Shown in pieces: positions 59,665 to 64,000 of a DNA stretch of 64,000 nucleotides (positions are counted from its first letter, which is position 1; every line of letters starts with the position of its first letter). A program made the position numbers and the translations under genes. The stretch comes from Sabellastarte sp. h YS-2021. Taxonomy: Eukaryota > Annelida > Polychaeta > Sabellida > Sabellidae. The stretch lies in contig OZ024936.1 in the NCBI GenBank assembly GCA_964017235.1, positions 30,588,040 to 30,652,039 on the forward strand, read 5' to 3'. The notes under the pieces are model-generated. The model was not told where the DNA came from, did no database searches, and worked only from the letters and a program-made list of their open reading frames with translations.

Positions 59665-61380
59665 ATAACAGCAAACATTTTATCATCACTTGTCTGCACT
59701 TCATCATAATTACTTCCCTCTCACCTTCTTTATTTTAATGTACTAATTATATACCACATCAAATTGAACATAGTAATTAACAAAGCACATGGATTATACA
59801 TTTATTTCATACCAACTGAGTATAAACTAAAATGAATCAATCCAGATGAAGACTGATTGTAAATTTAAAATTTGCAGTATCATTCATGGAGGGTTTGGAA
59901 TATTTGGTGAGAGGGCATCTGCGCAGTTGCTTTAATTTGCATGCATGGAGTGTTATTATGAAGACACGTAAGAAAGACACAAAGATGTTGCCAAAATTGT
60001 TGAACTAAGAATTGTTTCAGGTTAGCACAATTTAAACCCCGATCCTGCACAGTTGGAAAGTTCCACAACTCCGGTGACAGGCCCTGTCTGTGGTATGTTG
60101 AACTGACTTGTATCAGCATGTTAGTCAGCAAGGGACTCTTTTGTTGGTTGTTGTACAGATGAACTGTTCGTTTTTCATGGATCAGGGGCAAAACCAAAAT
60201 ATAGAAGGGTTAAGTAGATATCTAGTGACATGGAGATAATAGACTCAGCTGCAGATGTGAAGATTAAGAAACCAAAGCAGGGTAAAAACTGTCACATGCA
60301 GTGCAAGTGATGCCCCAGCAATATGCACAGAAAATTAACAGGTGCACTGTACAGTTATTGAGCATAAAGCTGAGCCCACTGAGACAGTGACTCAATTACA
60401 CGTTAGGCCAGATCACAAAGGAACAGATTCCCTAGCTGTTAGACAAGTGGCAGGTGCAGCCACAGCCTGCACAAGCCACACAGTGGTACAGGTGGGCAAC
60501 CACAACCTTGGCTTCTGGGCCCCAAGCAAGAACTCAGGAAGGGAGTGATATTAAGTAGAATCTCTGTGTGGGTGGTAATCAGAACTGTACGACTCTTCAA
60601 GCAAACAACAGTGGGACAAAATAAGGAAGATGATACATGAAAAAAAGATCTACAGGCCCTTGTAGCTGAGAGGATCCAGGAGCTAGAGTTTGATGCCTTT
60701 AGTGCAGCACTCATGGGCAAGAGAAATTGAAGTGGGTGGTTTAACCCAACAGACCACTCAAATGAATTGCCATTTGATAAGCTAACCCACTTGCACAAGA
60801 TTCATAAATAGAATTAATGATACTATTGACAATCTCACATGTAGAGATGGGTCAGCTGAGTTTGAGGAGTTCTTGAATTTGGCTGAGGCCACATTCTGGC
60901 CAGTGCCAAAGTTGTATGCATTGCTAACATGCATGAGATTGAGTATGGTGAAATTAATTGGTCTTAATTAATATGGGACCATACTTATATATGCCCTTAG
61001 CATAAGCACAGTGTAGAAGATACCTCAGGAACATCATAGAAGTTTTGGTCTTGATAATCCACACTTGTACCTTCGACAAAATACAATTATTATTAGATTG
61101 ATGGACTTCTCACATCCGAAATTACATTTCATACTTTCCGTCACTTGAAAGGGAACCTTGCACTCGGCCAGAAGTACCCCTGTGGCTCATGGATCACACT
61201 CAAAAGGGTTGTTTTTATTAAAGTAATTTCCCATACTTTTACTGTCTTGATTATGTATGGGGGCAAATAAAAAAAGATTTCCACTACTTTTTTAATGTAG
61301 AAGTGTGCATTGTCATGCTTTGAATCGCTGTTTACTGCACATACCCAGAGTTGTATTAACCCGCCAGTTGCCTCACATGA
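59665..61380. other. No gene recognised
   Basis: Mixed composition. Between about 60330 and 60970 the sequence is less AT-rich and reads like a decayed coding or retroelement segment, but stops interrupt every frame and no motif is diagnostic. Confidence 0.4.
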
Positions 61381-61394
61381 AGTTTAGTCACTGA

Positions 61395-61555
61395 CAAAGG
61401 TCAAAGGTCAAAGTTGGGGTTTTACGTCCCGTTCAACAGCCAGGGTCATATTGGGACAGGTCCTCAGAATTGCCACTTGTGGGACTCGAACCCACAGAGG
61501 TGACAGCCTATGATTAGATGCCAAACTTGCTAACCACTAGGCCACTGAGGTCCTC
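61395..61555 (-). mobile_element. SINE-C with 13-bp perfect target-site duplication
   Basis: Almost identical to the copy at 37633-37781: ttacgtcccgttcaacagcc, ggtcatattgggacaggtcc, ggactcgaacccacagagg and aacttgctaaccactagg. The direct repeats gtttagtcactga at 61382-61394 and 61556-61568 are perfect. Confidence 0.9.
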
Positions 61556-62335
61556 GTTTAGTCACTGAACAAGCAACATCATTTCAATCACCCACCCGCC
61601 CTGTACTTCCTAAATGTTTTTAGTATATTCTTTTCGTAGTTCCTTTATTGTTTTATGTACTTTTGTTGTTTTTTGCAGGGGTGGAGGTAAAATAACACAA
61701 GCAAAGGGGTTATTCTACTGCTTGATGTTTATGTATGGGAACAAATAAAACATGATTTTCCCAACTTGGTTTTAAAACAGTGCATTCTTTTGAACACACT
61801 GATATTAATGGGTAATTATTTTGCTACTTCATATTTAAAAGCTTGTGCTCTTTCATTTTGACACTCCACCTTGTATATACAATACACTGTTCATAATTCA
61901 ATATTGAGAAAAAACATACATCCATTCTATACCGTGCAGAGATAACTTTACACTATATATATCATTACTTTAGCTCTCAAGATCAATTGTGTGGTATTTG
62001 AAACATGACATTAATTTTACAGCTAAATGGAGATGCCTTGTGATCAAAATATGATCCCCCTTATTTTTAGGGAAACGTAAAACAAAAGTCCTTAACATTA
62101 AAATGTTGTAAGATCTAGTGATTACATTATATCATCCTTCAATGGCGTGAATATTGTTCATTCATTGCTGTTTCTTTTTTATTCTTCTTCGAAAACTTTA
62201 AGTGAACATCTATATATTTCTTAAAAGACATCCCTGCCTGTGCATTCTTAAGAACAGTACATTGTGTGTATGGGGGAAATATTCTAGTAAACAGAACATA
62301 CTTGCATATTTGATTCATATCAGCTTACATCCAAG

Positions 62336-62393
62336 ATGACAAGATACTTGATTTTAACTGGACTCTTCTTTTTCATAGCCTATGAAGTCTATG
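62336..62393 (+). CDS. Signal-peptide exon of a paralogue of the cysteine-rich gene (partial)
   Basis: This 58-nt exon encodes MTRYLILTGLFFFIAYEVYG with a donor gtaggt. It has the same length, the same phase 1 and the same C-terminal EVYG as exon 1 at 36877-36934. The upstream DNA is also alignable, with tatttgattca preceding both start codons. No second cysteine-module exon is recognisable between 62394 and 64000, so the rest probably lies beyond the window. The alternative is an orphan leader exon left by a partial duplication. Confidence 0.75.
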
Positions 62394-62645
62394 GTAGGTA
62401 TTTCGAAAATGATTTGGTGATGCACTAAACGTAAGCATAAATAAAACGATGGCACTATGCTCTAGCTATTTCCTAAGAAGAGTTTAACTTACATACTTTA
62501 TGACTTATGTGTGAATTGTGTATAATATTCACTATTTAAATTTTGTATAAATTCCATTTATTTAGTTTAAAAACCATATAAACCATATGCTTTATTAATC
62601 AACACACATATTTTCAAAGAAAACTTGCCATCTAGAATGTTTTTT

Positions 62646-62921
62646 TTATGTTTTATTCAATTTCGCGTAATAATTTGATTTTGGGAAGAATGTACCACAG
62701 TGCTGAATTTTGTCAGTGACATAGATCTCAATGGGCGCATTCGCAGCCTTGTCAATTGTGCTTAAAATGCAGTTGTGTGAATTTGAGGTTTTAAGTAAAC
62801 ATTGCAATTTCTCTTCATTAGTTATCCAGAAGTCATATTTCTCTTTATTTATCAGGCCTCTTAATTTGACAGACTTCAAGGTTTCACTTTTTAAAAATAA
62901 ATCCCATATTTCGGTTTTCAA
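62646..62921 (-). pseudogene. Unidentified ORF of about 91 codons, possibly a retrocopy or exon fragment
   Basis: An uninterrupted minus-strand frame runs from an acceptor-like ggttatag near 62930 to a TAA followed by an A-run. An AATAAA overlaps the last codons. The composition is protein-like, with mixed charged and hydrophobic residues and evenly spread Lys/Glu, but I recognise no domain. It may be part of an old retrocopy. It lies in what would be intron 1 of the paralogous cysteine-rich gene. Confidence 0.25.
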
Positions 62922-62954
62922 ATTCTCTATAACCTAATCATTGATAATCTGTGA

Positions 62955-63000
62955 ACTAGCTGTTGAACGGGACATAAAATGCCAACTTCGACTTTTCAGG
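62955..63000 (+). mobile_element. SINE-C tail fragment
   Basis: The string agctgttgaacgggacataa followed by aatgccaacttcgac is the SINE-C tail alone. No head or body remains upstream. Confidence 0.5.
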
Positions 63001-63004
63001 CAAT

Positions 63005-63920
63005 TTGTGGTGTCCATGGCTTTTCCTTTATCTGATATTTGATATTATTACTAACTGAGCACGCGTTACTAGGAGATTATCAGTTGAAAATCAAGTCTGT
63101 GAAAACACAGTATTTTACTGCTAGCCGGTTTTGCAGTCCAAAAATGAGGGTTATTGACTGGGTTCTGACTTCATCAAGTATTTGTTTACAAATATTGTAT
63201 TCTCACTTGAAAATTTCAACTTACAATATCTCACTTATTACTGCACGGATTTTGACCAAACTAAAACGAGAATAATCAGTGTAAAATATCTTTTTCAATG
63301 GTATAGAATGATCTGATACGTTAACTTCTTGTTATGAAAAACCATAACACGAAAACATCCAACAACCATTTCAATATAACATGTCATGATTACCTGTTCT
63401 TATAAGCCTCTACTTATATGATGTCACACATTTTACACAATATATATACATATATGTCTTTGACCAGTTATGTAAAATTCAGCTAAAAATAATATTAATG
63501 ATGGAATGTTTATGGGCAATGTGCTGTAGGGTACTAAACTAATGGATGTCCGACTGATAATCATTGATAGCGACCCATTTCTATAGCATGTTGTGCTATT
63601 AAAGCACATTATTGTACTAATAATCCCTGGACTATTTGATGCTAACCCTTGGTATTTGTGAGTGAATAAGGCTAATCCCTGTTATTTCAGCATATATTAA
63701 GATTTCTGGGGATGGCCGGTTTTACCACACAGTTTTGGATTTACTATTTCTTGGTCTCTTGGAAGGGGTATTCATTTTCACTTATATTCAGGCTATCATA
63801 TGTGAAGAAATCTAAAATTTACTCACATGGTCTAGCTTTTTATTGTCATCATTAAGAAATGATGTGTAAAAATAAGCCTTTGGTTCTAACAATTGTTCAT
63901 AAATATGACAAAAGCTACAA
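63005..63920. other. No gene recognised
   Basis: AT-rich sequence, probably intronic to the paralogous gene if that gene is intact. I looked for a CC-x2-C cysteine exon in all forward frames and did not find one. Confidence 0.45.
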
Positions 63921-63924
63921 CATC

Positions 63925-64000
63925 CTCAGCAGCATAGTGAATAGAAAGTATGGTATGTAATCACAGTCTGTCACCTCTGTGGGTTTGACTCCAAAAATTG
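63925..64000 (+). mobile_element. SINE-C head running off the window
   Basis: The phrases cagcatagtgaatagaaagt and gtaatcacagtctgtcacctctgtgggttt match the SINE-C head, with several substitutions. The element continues beyond the last base. Confidence 0.6.

Noticed and set aside
60330..60970. Possible decayed gene on either strand (119-codon minus-strand frame at 60439-60798)
   Set aside because: Frames are broken by stops, there are no plausible splice sites that restore one, and no family motif is visible.

Overview
The window is eukaryotic nuclear DNA. It is AT-rich, its genes are split by GT-AG introns, and it is heavily loaded with interspersed repeats. The tRNA-headed SINEs ending in a gcgacgtaaaac-type tail, the L2/CR1-like LINEs, the intron-bearing pogo-like transposon and the CCxxC cysteine-module genes together suggest a marine invertebrate, most likely a mollusc. 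That assignment is inference; no species marker is visible.

Layout. 1-5.0 kb: sparse sequence with one diverged tandem repeat and one SINE. 5.1-22.5 kb: a complete nine-coding-exon gene on the + strand for an SLC35F3/F4-like multi-pass transporter. The splice phases close exactly to 405 codons plus stop. Its introns hold an antisense LINE tail, a nearly complete LINE, several SINEs and a 2-kb inverted-repeat element with a near-perfect 469-bp internal duplication. 22.5-36 kb: no host gene, but SINEs, foldback (MITE-like) elements, a G-tract repeat, a 5'-truncated LINE on the + strand, a nested LINE/SINE on the - strand, and a 5S-rRNA-like fragment. 36.9-40.4 kb: a four-exon gene on the + strand for a small secreted protein with a signal peptide and three cysteine modules, each on its own phase-1 exon. 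41.4-48 kb: a 5'-truncated LINE on the - strand, a 228-230-bp satellite rich in AGGTCA motifs, and a tRNA-SINE carrying a perfect 23-bp hairpin. 48.2-54.3 kb: a ~350-bp tandem repeat interrupted by a 4.6-kb pogo-like DNA transposon with TIRs and a three-exon transposase gene. 54.3-62.3 kb: repeats and remnants. 62.3 kb: the signal-peptide exon of a paralogue of the cysteine-rich gene, whose remaining exons I do not see in the window.

Host coding content is therefore small: one transporter and a start-of-cluster pair of secreted cysteine-rich genes. The rest is a layered transposon landscape in which target-site duplications, nesting and an internal empty site allow relative ages to be read. 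The best leads are the modular cysteine-rich gene pair, the pogo element with its single homopolymer frameshift, the three-headed SINE superfamily, the hairpin SINE, and the hormone-response-like satellite.
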